Shown: piece by piece, positions 9,868-18,285 of the stretch | Layout of the letters: the number at the start of each line of letters is the position of its first letter | Position numbering within the stretch: position 1 is the stretch's first letter | Origin: Limobrevibacterium gyesilva | Lineage (GTDB): Bacteria; Pseudomonadota; Alphaproteobacteria; Acetobacterales; Acetobacteraceae | Direction: 5' to 3' | Assembly (NCBI RefSeq): GCF_025989185.1 | Contig: NZ_JAPDNT010000003.1 | Span: forward strand, 1 to 64,000 | Length of the DNA: 64,000 bases | Made by a program: the position numbers and the translations under genes | Notes under the pieces: generated by a model | What the model saw: only the letters and a program-made list of their open reading frames with translations | Databases searched by the model: none | What the model was told of the DNA's origin: nothing

Positions 9868-9889
9868 TTGCACGGCGATGACCGTGCAA
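9868..9889. other. Perfect 8-bp inverted repeat with 6-nt loop
   Basis: TTGCACGG at 9868-9875 and CCGTGCAA at 9882-9889 flank CGATGA. It lies between the AI-2E gene and dppB, both on the minus strand. The T-rich stretch is on the wrong side for an intrinsic terminator of the minus-strand gene, so a regulator site upstream of the transporter operon is a fair alternative. Confidence 0.4.
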
Positions 9890-9937
9890 AGCCCATGCCG
9901 AAATCGTATCGAAACCGCGACAATATCGGGGTTGCGA

Positions 9938-10996
9938 TCACTCCCGCGGTCCCCCCAGCACCGACGAATCGCTCCGGCTGGCCCATTCGTTGACCAGCGC
10001 GAACCCGACGCCGAGCAGCGCCGGGCCAAGGAAGATGCCGAGCAGTCCGAAACCGATGGCGCCGCCCAGCACGCCCAGCATGGTCAGCAGGAACGGCAGC
10101 TGTGCCCCACGGGCGATGAAGTAGGGGCGGATCAGCGTGTCCGCGCCGCTGACGATGACCGCGCCGTAGACGAACAGCGCGATCCCCCAGAACATGTGGC
10201 CCGACGCCGCCAGCCACAACGACGCCGGGATCCATACCACCGGAGCGCCGATCGGCAGCACCGACAGCCCGCCGGCCACCACGCCCAGCAGCGCCGGCCG
10301 CGGCACGCCGCTGACCCACAGCCCCAGCGCGGTCAGAATCCCCTGCACCACCGCCGTGCCGAGGATGCCGTAGACCACGCCGCGCACGGTGGCCCCGGTG
10401 ACCTCGATCAGCCGGTCGGCGCGCGGGCCGGCGATGCGGTGCAGGATGATATGGATCTTGTCGGCCAGCACGTCGCCAGACGCATAGAAGAAGAAGGCCA
10501 CGAACAGCGCCAGCACGAACAGCAGCACGCCGTTGGCCAGGCCCAGCAGCAGCCCCAGGCCGAACTGCGCGAGGATGCCGAAATACGGCCGGAAGAACGA
10601 CACCATCACGGTCAGGTCGGCGGCCCAGCTGTTCCACAGGTTGCTGACCGTGGAGCCGATCGCCGGCACCGTGGCCAGCCACGGCGGGGCGTCCGGCAGC
10701 CCGGCCTGCAGCCAGTCCTGCACGACCTTCTCCAGCTGGTTCACGTCGCTGGCGCCGCCGGGGGCGGCCAAAGCGAGCGGCAGCACCACGACCACCGCCG
10801 TCACCGCCACCATCGCGCCGGCCGCGGGCACGCGGCCCAGCCGCAGCTGCCCGCGCATCCACTCATAGACCGGCCAGGTCGTGTAGGTGAGGATCGCCGC
10901 CCACAGCAGCGCCGACAGGAACGGGTAGAGCACGACCGTGCACCCCACCGCCACACCGCCCAGCAGCAGCGCCATCAGTATGCGTTCCGCGATCAT
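9938..10996 (-). CDS. AI-2E family transporter / PerM-like membrane protein (UPF0118)
   Basis: 352 residues with about seven to eight hydrophobic segments. The arrangement is typical of the family: N-terminal LLLGGVAVGCTVVLYPFLSALLWAAILTYTTWPVYEW, a central soluble helical stretch, and a C-terminal cluster VWIPASLWLAASGHMFWGIALFVYGA with a terminal GLLGIFLGPALLGVGFALVNEW. Members export diverse small solutes; AI-2 transport is proven only for TqsA. Substrate unknown. Confidence 0.87.
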   Translation of the reverse strand: MIAERILMALLLGGVAVGCTVVLYPFLSALLWAAILTYTTWPVYEWMRGQLRLGRVPAAGAMVAVTAVVVVLPLALAAPGGASDVNQLEKVVQDWLQAGLPDAPPWLATVPAIGSTVSNLWNSWAADLTVMVSFFRPYFGILAQFGLGLLLGLANGVLLFVLALFVAFFFYASGDVLADKIHIILHRIAGPRADRLIEVTGATVRGVVYGILGTAVVQGILTALGLWVSGVPRPALLGVVAGGLSVLPIGAPVVWIPASLWLAASGHMFWGIALFVYGAVIVSGADTLIRPYFIARGAQLPFLLTMLGVLGGAIGFGLLGIFLGPALLGVGFALVNEWASRSDSSVLGGPRE

Positions 10997-11142
10997 CGCG
11001 CCTCATCGGTCCCGCAAATTGCGGCGCGAGGTATCCATGATGCGGCGGCCAAGTTCAATGTCGGCGACTTGGGATCGCTACCATCTGTTCAAGCCGGCCC
11101 CTGGCGGCTAGCTTCCCCGTCCTTCCGGGGAGGACTCAAGCC

Positions 11143-11922
11143 ATGCCGCGTCTGGCCGCCAATCTGTCCATGATGTTCAACGAGTTGCCGTTCCTCGACC
11201 GTTTCGAGGCCGCGGCGAAGGCCGGCTTCAAGGCGGTCGAGTTCCTGTTCCCCTATGAGTTTCCGGCAGCCGAGCTGAAGCGGCGGCTGGATGGCGCCGG
11301 ACTGCAGCAGGTGCTGTTCAACATGCCCCCCGGCGACTGGGCCGGCGGCGAGCGCGGCATCGCCTCCCTGCCCGGCCGCCAAGCGGCGTTCCGTGACGGC
11401 GTGAAGCAGGCGCTGGACTACGCCGCCGCGCTGGATTGCAGGCTGGTGCACTGCATGGCCGGCATCCCGCCCGCCGGCACGCCGTTCGCGACCGCCGCCG
11501 CCGTATATGCCGCCAACCTCGCCTGGGCCGCCGAGCAGGCCAGCTCGGCGGGGGTGAAGATCGCGATCGAGCCGATCAACCACCGCGACATGCCGGGCTT
11601 CCACCTCAACACCATGGCCCAGGGCGCCGCGGTGATCGCAGCGATCGGCGCCGAGCGGATCGGGCTGCAGTTCGACATCTATCACTGCCAGATCACCGAG
11701 GGCGACGTCACCAAACGCATGGAGGCGCATATGCCGATCATCGTGCATATGCAGCTTGCCGACGTGCCCGCCCGCAACGAGCCGGGCACCGGCGAACTCG
11801 GCTGGGAGTTCATTTTCCGCCGCATCGACGCGCTGGGCTACCAGGGCTGGGTCGGCTGCGAATACCGCCCGGCCGGCGAAACCGTCGCCGGCCTCGCTTG
11901 GCGCGCGCGTTTCGGCGTCTGA
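11143..11922 (+). CDS. hyi: Hydroxypyruvate isomerase (TIM-barrel, Hyi family)
   Basis: 259 residues, full length. It opens with PRLAANLSMMFNELPFLDRFEAAAKAGF, the standard beta1-alpha1 of Hyi, and carries the metal-site segments IAIEPINHRDMPGF, GLQFDIYHCQITEGD, HMQLADVPARNEPGTGE and GCEYRPAG. The enzyme interconverts hydroxypyruvate and tartronate semialdehyde. It is followed after 24 bases by the reductase that converts tartronate semialdehyde to glycerate, so the pair forms the end of the glyoxylate-to-glycerate route. Glyoxylate carboligase is not in this window. Confidence 0.92.
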   Translation: MPRLAANLSMMFNELPFLDRFEAAAKAGFKAVEFLFPYEFPAAELKRRLDGAGLQQVLFNMPPGDWAGGERGIASLPGRQAAFRDGVKQALDYAAALDCRLVHCMAGIPPAGTPFATAAAVYAANLAWAAEQASSAGVKIAIEPINHRDMPGFHLNTMAQGAAVIAAIGAERIGLQFDIYHCQITEGDVTKRMEAHMPIIVHMQLADVPARNEPGTGELGWEFIFRRIDALGYQGWVGCEYRPAGETVAGLAWRARFGV

Positions 11923-11946
11923 CACAGCAATCTCGGGGAGAGAGAC

Positions 11947-12825
11947 ATGAAGATCGGATTCATCGGCCTGGGCATCATGGGCCGCCCGATGGCGCTGAAC
12001 CTGAAGGCCGCGGGGCATGAGCTGTTCGTGCCCGACCGCCGCAGCCTGACCGACGAGCTGCGTGCCGCCGCGACCGTGCTGTCGGATGCGGCGGCGGTGG
12101 CCGAGCAGGCCGAGGCGATCATCCTGATGGTGCCGGACACTCCCGATGTGGAAGCGGTGCTGTTCGGCCCGAACGGCGTCACCGAGGGGCTGACCAAGGG
12201 CAAGCTCGTGATCGACATGTCCTCGATCAGCCCGATCGCCACCAAGGACTTCGCCGCCCGCGTCGCCAAGCTGGGCTGCGACTACGTCGACGCACCGGTC
12301 TCCGGCGGCGAGGTCGGCGCCAGGCAGGCGACGCTGACGATCATGGCCGGCGGCTCCGAGGCGGCGTTCGCCCGCGCCTTGCCGCTGTTCGAACTCATGG
12401 GCAAGAACATCACCCATGTCGGCACCGAGGCTGGCGCCGGCCAGGTCTGCAAGGTGTGCAACCAGATCATCGTGGCGCTGAACATCCAGGCGGTGAGCGA
12501 GGCGCTGACCTTCGCGCGCAAGGCCGGCGCCGATCCCGCCAAGGTGCGCCAAGCGCTGATGGGCGGCTTCGCCTCGTCGCGCATCCTGGAGGTGCATGCC
12601 GAGCGGATGATCAACCGCACCTTCAACCCGGGTTTCCGCATCAAGCTGCACCAGAAGGACCTCAACCTCGCGCTGTCCGCGGCCAGGGAGATGGGCATGG
12701 CGCTGCCGAACACGGCGATCGCCCAGCAGATGTTCTCGGTGGTGACGGCGCTTGGCGGCGCCGACCAGGACCATTCCGCGCTGGTGCGGGCGATCGAAAC
12801 GATGGCGGGCCTGGAGTCGTCATAA
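11947..12825 (+). CDS. garR: 2-hydroxy-3-oxopropionate (tartronate semialdehyde) reductase
   Basis: 292 residues. Beta-hydroxyacid dehydrogenase architecture: N-terminal Rossmann GFIGLGIMGRPMALNL, substrate motif DAPVSGGEVGARQATLTIMAGG, the catalytic-lysine helix GAGQVCKVCNQIIVALN, and the C-terminal all-helical domain ending FRIKLHQKDLNLAL. Uses NAD(P)H to reduce tartronate semialdehyde to D-glycerate in the cytoplasm. A GGGGAGAGAGAC ribosome site precedes the ATG, and the gene forms an operon with hyi. Confidence 0.93.
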   Translation: MKIGFIGLGIMGRPMALNLKAAGHELFVPDRRSLTDELRAAATVLSDAAAVAEQAEAIILMVPDTPDVEAVLFGPNGVTEGLTKGKLVIDMSSISPIATKDFAARVAKLGCDYVDAPVSGGEVGARQATLTIMAGGSEAAFARALPLFELMGKNITHVGTEAGAGQVCKVCNQIIVALNIQAVSEALTFARKAGADPAKVRQALMGGFASSRILEVHAERMINRTFNPGFRIKLHQKDLNLALSAAREMGMALPNTAIAQQMFSVVTALGGADQDHSALVRAIETMAGLESS

Positions 12826-12908
12826 GTCCGTCAAATCAACGTCTTTTGTTCGAGACCCTGATTGAATTAAACGGAGCGTAGCCCATAAACTGGGCGGTTC
12901 CTCGATTC

Positions 12909-12944
12909 TGAGACAGCGTGCCGATTTTCCGGGGCGCTGTCTCA
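12909..12944. promoter_or_regulatory. Candidate operator of the downstream XRE regulator (10-bp perfect inverted repeat)
   Basis: TGAGACAGCG at 12909-12918 and CGCTGTCTCA at 12935-12944 are perfect reverse complements separated by 16 bases, about 2.5 helical turns centre to centre. The right arm ends 23 bases before the ATG of the XRE-family gene, a usual position for autorepression. Inference only; a hairpin in the leader RNA is the alternative. Confidence 0.55.
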
Positions 12945-12967
12945 GGCATTGCAAAGGCTCCGGTCCC

Positions 12968-13849
12968 ATGCGCTTCACGGAAATCGGCCAGCAGCTCCGG
13001 GCCTATCGCCTGGAGTCCGGTCTTCGGGCGGAGGAGATCGCCGCCCGACTCGGTGTTTCCCGCGCGGCCCTGTATCGCTACGAGAAGGGCGAAGTGATCA
13101 AGCTGGACACCATCAAGCGTCTGGCGGAACTGCTGAAGATCTCGCCGCTTTCCCTGCTGGGGATCGGTGTCGAATACTACAACCGCCCGGTCGGCTATTT
13201 CGAGCGCGTCCGCCAGATCGAAGAGACGGCCGACCAGATGCTGCAGGTCGATGGCCCGATCTGCTATCTGACCACGACGGATGCCTACGATTCCGGCCTC
13301 GCCGCCGCGTTCGAGGAGGCCGCCGACCAGGCCGGCGCCGACCGCGCGGGCCTGCGCGCCAATGCCGAGCAGGTGCTGGGCATCATGGCCGCCCGCAAGC
13401 GGATGTACGGCATGCGCAAGCTGGGCATCATCGCCATGATCCCGGCAGCCCGGGTGCGCGACTTCCTCGAAAGCGGGATCGCGCCGTCGCTGGCGCTGTC
13501 GGACCGGACCCGGCGGATCTGCCGGCAGATTGCCGCGACCGAGCTGCTGCATATCGCCGACGTGATGGAAGCCGAGCCGATGGGGCTGCAGTTCGGGCTG
13601 CTGCCGGTGACCGAGCCCAGCGGCAGCTTCAAGATCCTGCGCGCCCGCGATCGCGCCACCCTGGCGGTGAACCCGTTCCGCCCGGACACGCCGCCGCAGG
13701 CCGCCACCGGGGTCGCCATGATCACCGGGGCGGACGAGGCGATCACGGCCCATCAGCGCGTGGCCGAAACCCAGTGGCGCGAGGCGATCAAGGGCGCGGC
13801 CGCCGCGACCCGTTTGCGCGAGCTGGTGCAGGCGCATCGGGTGAACTGA
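12968..13849 (+). CDS. XRE/Cro-CI family transcriptional regulator with a large C-terminal domain
   Basis: 293 residues. Residues about 5-62 form a lambda-repressor-type HTH (IGQQLRAYRLESGLRAEEIAARLGVSRAALYRYEKGE). The remaining 230 residues are unlike a short peptidase or cupin tail and probably sense a ligand or form the oligomer interface; no named domain is recognised. The inverted repeat at 12909-12944 directly upstream may be its own operator. It follows hyi-garR on the same strand, so control of glyoxylate metabolism is possible but unproven. Confidence 0.85.
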   Translation: MRFTEIGQQLRAYRLESGLRAEEIAARLGVSRAALYRYEKGEVIKLDTIKRLAELLKISPLSLLGIGVEYYNRPVGYFERVRQIEETADQMLQVDGPICYLTTTDAYDSGLAAAFEEAADQAGADRAGLRANAEQVLGIMAARKRMYGMRKLGIIAMIPAARVRDFLESGIAPSLALSDRTRRICRQIAATELLHIADVMEAEPMGLQFGLLPVTEPSGSFKILRARDRATLAVNPFRPDTPPQAATGVAMITGADEAITAHQRVAETQWREAIKGAAAATRLRELVQAHRVN

Positions 13850-13947
13850 CGCAGCGGCGCCTGTGCCGCGCTGGCCATGCGCCGGCGCGCATTGCGCCCG
13901 CCACGGGCGGGGTGGGCATCGCCTGCGCGCCGCTCTATCGTGCCGGC

Positions 13948-14598
13948 ATGGCCGTCCCCAAGAATGCCCCGTTGCCGGCTTTTCCCGGCCTGGAAATCGA
14001 GTCCGACGAAACCGTGTGGCAAGGCCGTTTCCCGCTCCAGGTGATCCGTTTCCGCCATGCCCGCTTCGACGGGCGGCGCTCCGGCCTGCGCACCTGGGAG
14101 CTGTGGCGGCGGGGCCGCGCGGCGGCGCTGCTGCCTTATGACCCCATTGCCGACCAAGTGGTGCTGATCGAGCAGTTTCGCCTGCCCGCCCTGGCCGCGG
14201 GCGTTGATCCGCTGATGGTCGAGATCCCCGCGGGTCTCTGCGATCCCGGGGAAGACCCCGCCGCGACCCTGATTCGCGAGGCGGAGGAGGAGATCGGGCT
14301 GACGCCGCGCCGCATCCTGCCGATCGGCGATTTCGTGCTGACCCCCGGCGGCTGCGACGAGCGCGTGGCGATCCATGTGGGCGAGGTGACCGCCCCGCCC
14401 GGCGGCGCCGATGGGCTGGTCGGTCGTGCCGGGCTGCAAGCCGAGGACGAGGACATCCAGGTTCGCGTCTGGCCCGCCGTGACGGCCATCGACGCCGCCC
14501 TTGAGGGCAGGTTCCCCAACTCGGTCACTGCGCTGGCATTGCTGTGGCTGGCCGCACGGCGCGACCGGATTCGTGAGCTTTGGAAGAAAACGACATGA
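13948..14598 (+). CDS. Nudix hydrolase, ADP-ribose pyrophosphatase type
   Basis: 216 residues. The Nudix box matches the G-x5-E-x7-R-E-U-x-E-E-x-G-U pattern, running from GLCDPGEDPAATLIREAEEEIG. The preceding strand LPYDPIADQVVLIEQFRLPAL and the following VLTPGGCDERVAIHVGEV match NudF-type ADP-ribose pyrophosphatases, which hydrolyse ADP-ribose to AMP and ribose 5-phosphate with Mg ions. The stop overlaps the start of alaX (ATGA), so the two are co-translated. Confidence 0.88.
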   Translation: MAVPKNAPLPAFPGLEIESDETVWQGRFPLQVIRFRHARFDGRRSGLRTWELWRRGRAAALLPYDPIADQVVLIEQFRLPALAAGVDPLMVEIPAGLCDPGEDPAATLIREAEEEIGLTPRRILPIGDFVLTPGGCDERVAIHVGEVTAPPGGADGLVGRAGLQAEDEDIQVRVWPAVTAIDAALEGRFPNSVTALALLWLAARRDRIRELWKKTT

Positions 14599-15308
14599 CC
14601 GAACGATTGTTTCTGCAGGATTCCGCCCTCGCCCGCGCCACCGCCAAGGTGCTGGCGGCCGGGCCGGAGGGGATCGTGCTGGACCGCACCGTGTTCTACG
14701 CCCGCTCCGGCGGCCAGCCCGGCGATGTCGGTGTGTTCGCCTGGGATGGGGGCGAGGCCGCCATCGCCGACACGGTGAAGGGCGAAGGCGAGACCATCCT
14801 GCACGTGCCCGCCGCCGGCGCCGCGCTGCCGCCGGTGGGGGCCACCGTCGAGGCCCGGCTCGACTGGGCGCGGCGGCACGCACTGATGCGCATGCACACC
14901 ACTTTGCATCTGCTGTGCGCGGTATTGCCGGGCGCTGCGGTCACCGGCGGGCAGATCGGGGCGGATCGCTCGCGGCTGGATTTCGACCTGCCCGACCCGC
15001 CGGCGAAGGAGGTGCTGGTGGAGCGGCTGAACGCATTGATCGAGGCCGACCATCCCGTCAGCACCGAATGGGTGGACGAGGCGGTGCTGGACGAGAATCC
15101 GGCGCTGGTTCGCACCCTGTCGGTGAAGCCGCCGCGCGGCGCCGGGCGGCTGCGGCTGGTGCGCATCGGCGCAGGCGACACCCCGGTGGACCTGCAGCCC
15201 TGCGGCGGCACGCATGTGGCGCGCACCGGCGACATCGGCCGGATGGCGATCGTGAAGATCGAGAACAAGGGCAAGCAGAACCGGCGCATCGTCGTGGCGC
15301 CGGCCTAG
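14595..15308 (+). CDS. AlaX-type alanyl-tRNA editing protein
   Basis: 237 residues. A freestanding homologue of the AlaRS editing domain: FYARSGGQPGD near residue 40, the zinc site HALMRMHTTLHLL and the second metal pair CGGTHVARTGDIG are all present. It deacylates Ser-tRNA(Ala) or Gly-tRNA(Ala) in the cytoplasm. The length corresponds to the larger AlaX-M class. Coupled to the Nudix gene upstream by a 4-base overlap and followed after 10 bases by sseA. Confidence 0.92.
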   Translation: MTERLFLQDSALARATAKVLAAGPEGIVLDRTVFYARSGGQPGDVGVFAWDGGEAAIADTVKGEGETILHVPAAGAALPPVGATVEARLDWARRHALMRMHTTLHLLCAVLPGAAVTGGQIGADRSRLDFDLPDPPAKEVLVERLNALIEADHPVSTEWVDEAVLDENPALVRTLSVKPPRGAGRLRLVRIGAGDTPVDLQPCGGTHVARTGDIGRMAIVKIENKGKQNRRIVVAPA

Positions 15309-15318
15309 GGGACGTATC

Positions 15319-16161
15319 ATGGAGCATCAACCGCTGGTCTCGACCGCGTGGCTGGCCGAGAACCTGGTCAAGGCGGGCGTGGTGGTCTTCGACACCACGA
15401 AATACCTGCCGAACGAGCCGGAGGACGGGCTGACCGAGTTCCGCCGCGCGCATATCCCCGGCGCGCGCTTCTTCGACATCGACGCCATCGCCGACCCCGA
15501 CACCGACCTGCCGCATATGGCGCCCTCGCCCGGCCGGTTCGCGAAGCTGATCGGCGAGCTCGGCGTGTCCAATGACAGCTTCGTCGTGTTCTACGACCAG
15601 AAGGGGCTGGCCTCGGCCGCGCGCGGTTGGTGGATGATGGGCCTGTTCGGGCATGACCGCGCCGCCGTGCTCGATGGCGGGCTGCCGAAATGGATCGCCG
15701 AAGGCCGCAAGGTCGAAGAGGGCGACCCCACCCCTGCCCGCCCGGTCTCGTTCCGCCCGAATTACCGCCCCACCCGCCTGCGTGGCGTCGGCGACATCCT
15801 GGCCAATGTGAAAAGCGGCAAGGAGCTGTTGCTGGACGCCCGCGCCGCCCCGCGCTTCCGCGCCGAGGTGCCGGAGCCGCGCGCCGGCATGCGCTCCGGC
15901 CACATTCCCGGCAGCGCCAACCTGCCCTACACCGAGCTGCTCGCGCCCGACCAGACGCTGCTGCCCTCCGGCGCGTTGCGCGCCCGCCTGGCCGCCGCCG
16001 GTGTCGATGGCAGCAGGCCGGTGGTCACCAGCTGCGGCAGCGGGGTCACCGCCTGCATCCTGACGCTCGCGATGACGCTCGCGGGCCTGCCTGAGGGGGC
16101 CGTCTATGACGGGTCCTGGACCGAATGGGGCGGCCGCCCCGACACGCCAGTGGAGACATGA
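15319..16161 (+). CDS. sseA: 3-mercaptopyruvate sulfurtransferase (two-domain rhodanese)
   Basis: 280 residues. Tandem rhodanese domains: the inactive first one includes RRAHIPGARFFDID and the catalytic second one ends with the active-site loop VTSCGSGVTACILTLA. The CGSGVT loop (rather than CRKGVT) marks mercaptopyruvate rather than thiosulfate preference. It transfers sulfane sulphur to thiols or cyanide. It overlaps the cystathionine beta-lyase gene by ATGA, so a sulphur-amino-acid operon is likely. Confidence 0.93.
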   Translation: MEHQPLVSTAWLAENLVKAGVVVFDTTKYLPNEPEDGLTEFRRAHIPGARFFDIDAIADPDTDLPHMAPSPGRFAKLIGELGVSNDSFVVFYDQKGLASAARGWWMMGLFGHDRAAVLDGGLPKWIAEGRKVEEGDPTPARPVSFRPNYRPTRLRGVGDILANVKSGKELLLDARAAPRFRAEVPEPRAGMRSGHIPGSANLPYTELLAPDQTLLPSGALRARLAAAGVDGSRPVVTSCGSGVTACILTLAMTLAGLPEGAVYDGSWTEWGGRPDTPVET

Positions 16162-17378
16162 GAAACATGCCTGACGACTCCTCGCCCGCGCGCGCCAAGC
16201 AGGGCTTCTACACCCGCCTATCGCATGCCGGCCGCGCCGGCACGCATGTGCACGGCTTCGTCAACCCGCCGGTGCATCGCGGCTCCACGGTGCTGTATCC
16301 GAACATGGCCGAGCGCAAGGCCGGCGGGTCGCACCGGCTGGAGCAGCACCTGATCTACGGCGTGCTCGGCGGGCCGACGCACTGGCCGCTGGAGGACGTG
16401 ATCGCGGAGATCGAGGGCGGCACGCGCTGCCAGATCGTCTCGTCCGGCCTGTCCGCCGTGACCACGCCGCTGCTCGCGTATCTGAAGGCGGGCGAACATT
16501 GCCTGATGCCGGACTCGGTCTACGGGCCGGCGCGCGGCTTCTGCGACAATTTCCTGACCCGCATGGGCATCGCCACCACCTATTACGATCCCTGCATCTA
16601 CGCGGCGGGCATCGAGAAGCTGTTCCGGCCGAACACCACGGTGCTGTACACCGAAAGCCCCGGCAGCCACACCTTCGAGGTGCAGGACATCCCCGCCCTG
16701 GCCGCCGTCGCCCGCGCCAAGGGCGCGAAGGTGCTGATGGACAACACCTGGGGCATCCATTTCTTCCAGCCCTTCCGCCACGGCGTCGACGTGTCGATCC
16801 AGGCGCTGACGAAATACGTGGTCGGCCATTCCGACGTGCTGCTGGGCAGCGTCACCACCAACACGCAGGAGGACTGGGACCGGGTGCGCACCACCACGAT
16901 GCAGCTCGGCCAGTACGCCAGCCCCGACGATTGCTGGCTGGCGCTGCGTGGCGTGCGCACCATGGCGGTGCGGCTGGAGCGGCAGATGCAGTCGGGCATC
17001 GAGGTGGCGCAATGGCTGGCGACCCGGCCGGAGGTGAAGCAGATTCTGCACCCCGCATTGCCCGGCGCCCCCGGCCACGACATCTGGAAGCGCGACTTCA
17101 CCGGCGCATGCAGCCTGTTCGGCGTGGTGTTCCATCCGCATTTCAGCCAGGACGCCGTGCATGCCATGGCCGAGTCGCTGCAGCTGTTCGGCATGGGTGC
17201 ATCCTGGGGCGGCTATGAGAGCCTGGCGCTGCCGACCACGGGCTTCGTCACCCGCACCGCCGGTTCGGGCGATTTCGGGGGGCAGATGCTGCGCCTGCAT
17301 ATCGGCCTGGAAGACACCGCCGATCTGTGCGCGGATCTCGACCAGGGGCTTACGGTGCTGCGCTCGTTCGGGGGCTAG
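16158..17378 (+). CDS. metC: Cystathionine beta-lyase (PLP-dependent, Cys/Met metabolism)
   Basis: 406 residues from the ATG overlapping the sseA stop; an ATG at 16167 is an alternative. Fold type I PLP enzyme: cofactor region SSGLSAVTTPLLAYL, VLMDNTWGIHFFQPF with the PLP-binding Asp, and the Schiff-base lysine in SIQALTKYVVGHSD. The final LRLHIGLEDTADLCADLDQGL is conserved in MetC. It cleaves cystathionine to homocysteine, pyruvate and ammonia. Its 3' end overlaps the convergent Zur gene by 29 bases. Confidence 0.93.
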   Translation: MRNMPDDSSPARAKQGFYTRLSHAGRAGTHVHGFVNPPVHRGSTVLYPNMAERKAGGSHRLEQHLIYGVLGGPTHWPLEDVIAEIEGGTRCQIVSSGLSAVTTPLLAYLKAGEHCLMPDSVYGPARGFCDNFLTRMGIATTYYDPCIYAAGIEKLFRPNTTVLYTESPGSHTFEVQDIPALAAVARAKGAKVLMDNTWGIHFFQPFRHGVDVSIQALTKYVVGHSDVLLGSVTTNTQEDWDRVRTTTMQLGQYASPDDCWLALRGVRTMAVRLERQMQSGIEVAQWLATRPEVKQILHPALPGAPGHDIWKRDFTGACSLFGVVFHPHFSQDAVHAMAESLQLFGMGASWGGYESLALPTTGFVTRTAGSGDFGGQMLRLHIGLEDTADLCADLDQGLTVLRSFGG

Positions 17379-17841
17379 CAGCCCCGGCGCACGCGGCACA
17401 GAGGCCCTCGGCCTCGATGGTCGCACCGGTGACGGCGAAGCCCACGCGCTTCGCCGCCGCCGCCAGCGCGTGGGCGAGGTCGTGGTCCTCGATCTCGGTC
17501 ACGTGGCCGCAGGTGCGGCAGATCAGGAACTGCGCGGGGTGCTCATGCACATGGCCATGCGCCTCGACGCAGCCGACGAAGGCGGCAAGACGTTCGACAC
17601 GATGCACAAGCCCCTGTTCCTGCAGGAAATCGAGGGCTCGATAGACCGTGGGCGGGGCGGCCGCGCCCCGCCGCTCGCGCAGCCGGTCCAGCAGCTCGTA
17701 GGCGCCGGTGGGGCCCTTGGCGTCCAGGATCAGGCCGAGCACCTGACGGCGCAGCCCGGTCAGCCTGGCGCCGCGCCGGTCGCACATGGCTTCGGCGTGG
17801 TCGAGCAACGCGGCGGTACGGGGCGAGAATCCGTCGGTCAA
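17350..17841 (-). CDS. zur: Fur-family zinc uptake regulator Zur
   Basis: 163 residues from a TTG start at 17841, chosen because AAAGGA lies 6 bases upstream and no ATG precedes the HTH. The winged helix contains LTGLRRQVLGLILDAKGPTGAYELLDRL and PTVYRALDFLQEQGL; the metal sites are HGHVHEH and two CxxC pairs (CRTC, CAAC). The pattern and the divergent COG0523 and hisI genes favour Zur over Fur. It represses zinc-acquisition and zinc-sparing genes when zinc is replete. Confidence 0.85.
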   Translation of the reverse strand: MTDGFSPRTAALLDHAEAMCDRRGARLTGLRRQVLGLILDAKGPTGAYELLDRLRERRGAAAPPTVYRALDFLQEQGLVHRVERLAAFVGCVEAHGHVHEHPAQFLICRTCGHVTEIEDHDLAHALAAAAKRVGFAVTGATIEAEGLCAACAGAASPRTSAAP

Positions 17842-17886
17842 CGGTTTTCCTTTGCGCGGAACATCCACAGCACAAGATAAGAGCGC

Positions 17887-18285
17887 ATGACGCACGATGC
17901 CATCCTCGACACCATCGCCTTCGACGCGCGCGGCCTGGTGCCCGCCATCGCCCAGCAGCACGACACCGGCGAGGTGCTGATGCTGGCCTGGATGAACCGG
18001 GAGGCGGTGGCGGAAACGCTGGCCACCGGCCGGGTCTGCTATTTCAGCCGCAGCCGCAACCGGCTGTGGCGCAAGGGCGAAAGCTCCGGCCAGCAGCAGC
18101 GCCTGATCGAGCTGCGGCTGGATTGCGACGGCGACACGGTGCTGGTGCTGGTGGACCAGCAAGGCGTGGCCTGCCACACCGGCCGGCGCGACTGCTTCTT
18201 CCGCGCCGCCCGCGATGGCGCGCTGGAGGAGATCGCCGCGCCGCTGGTCTCGCCCGACGCGCTGTACGGCCATAGCCATGGCTGA
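17887..18285 (+). CDS. hisI: Phosphoribosyl-AMP cyclohydrolase
   Basis: 132 residues, cyclohydrolase domain only (no HisE fusion). The sequence VLMLAWMNREAVAETLATGRVCYFSRSRNRLWRKGESSG is the HisI signature. Zinc and magnesium ligands are present in LDCDGDTVLVLVDQQG and ACHTGRRDCF. Catalyses the third step of histidine synthesis. It sits between divergent zur (45 bases) and a COG0523 GTPase (8-base overlap), the context in which HisI paralogues belong to the low-zinc response; whether another hisI exists elsewhere is unknown. Confidence 0.92.
   Translation: MTHDAILDTIAFDARGLVPAIAQQHDTGEVLMLAWMNREAVAETLATGRVCYFSRSRNRLWRKGESSGQQQRLIELRLDCDGDTVLVLVDQQGVACHTGRRDCFFRAARDGALEEIAAPLVSPDALYGHSHG

Noticed and set aside
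9868-9889. Intrinsic terminator after the AI-2E gene
   Set aside because: The stem is only 8 bp and the T-rich flank lies on the wrong side for the minus strand, so it is listed as an unassigned inverted repeat.
17842-17886. Zur box between zur and hisI
   Set aside because: No convincing dyad resembling known alphaproteobacterial Zur boxes could be seen in the 45-base gap.
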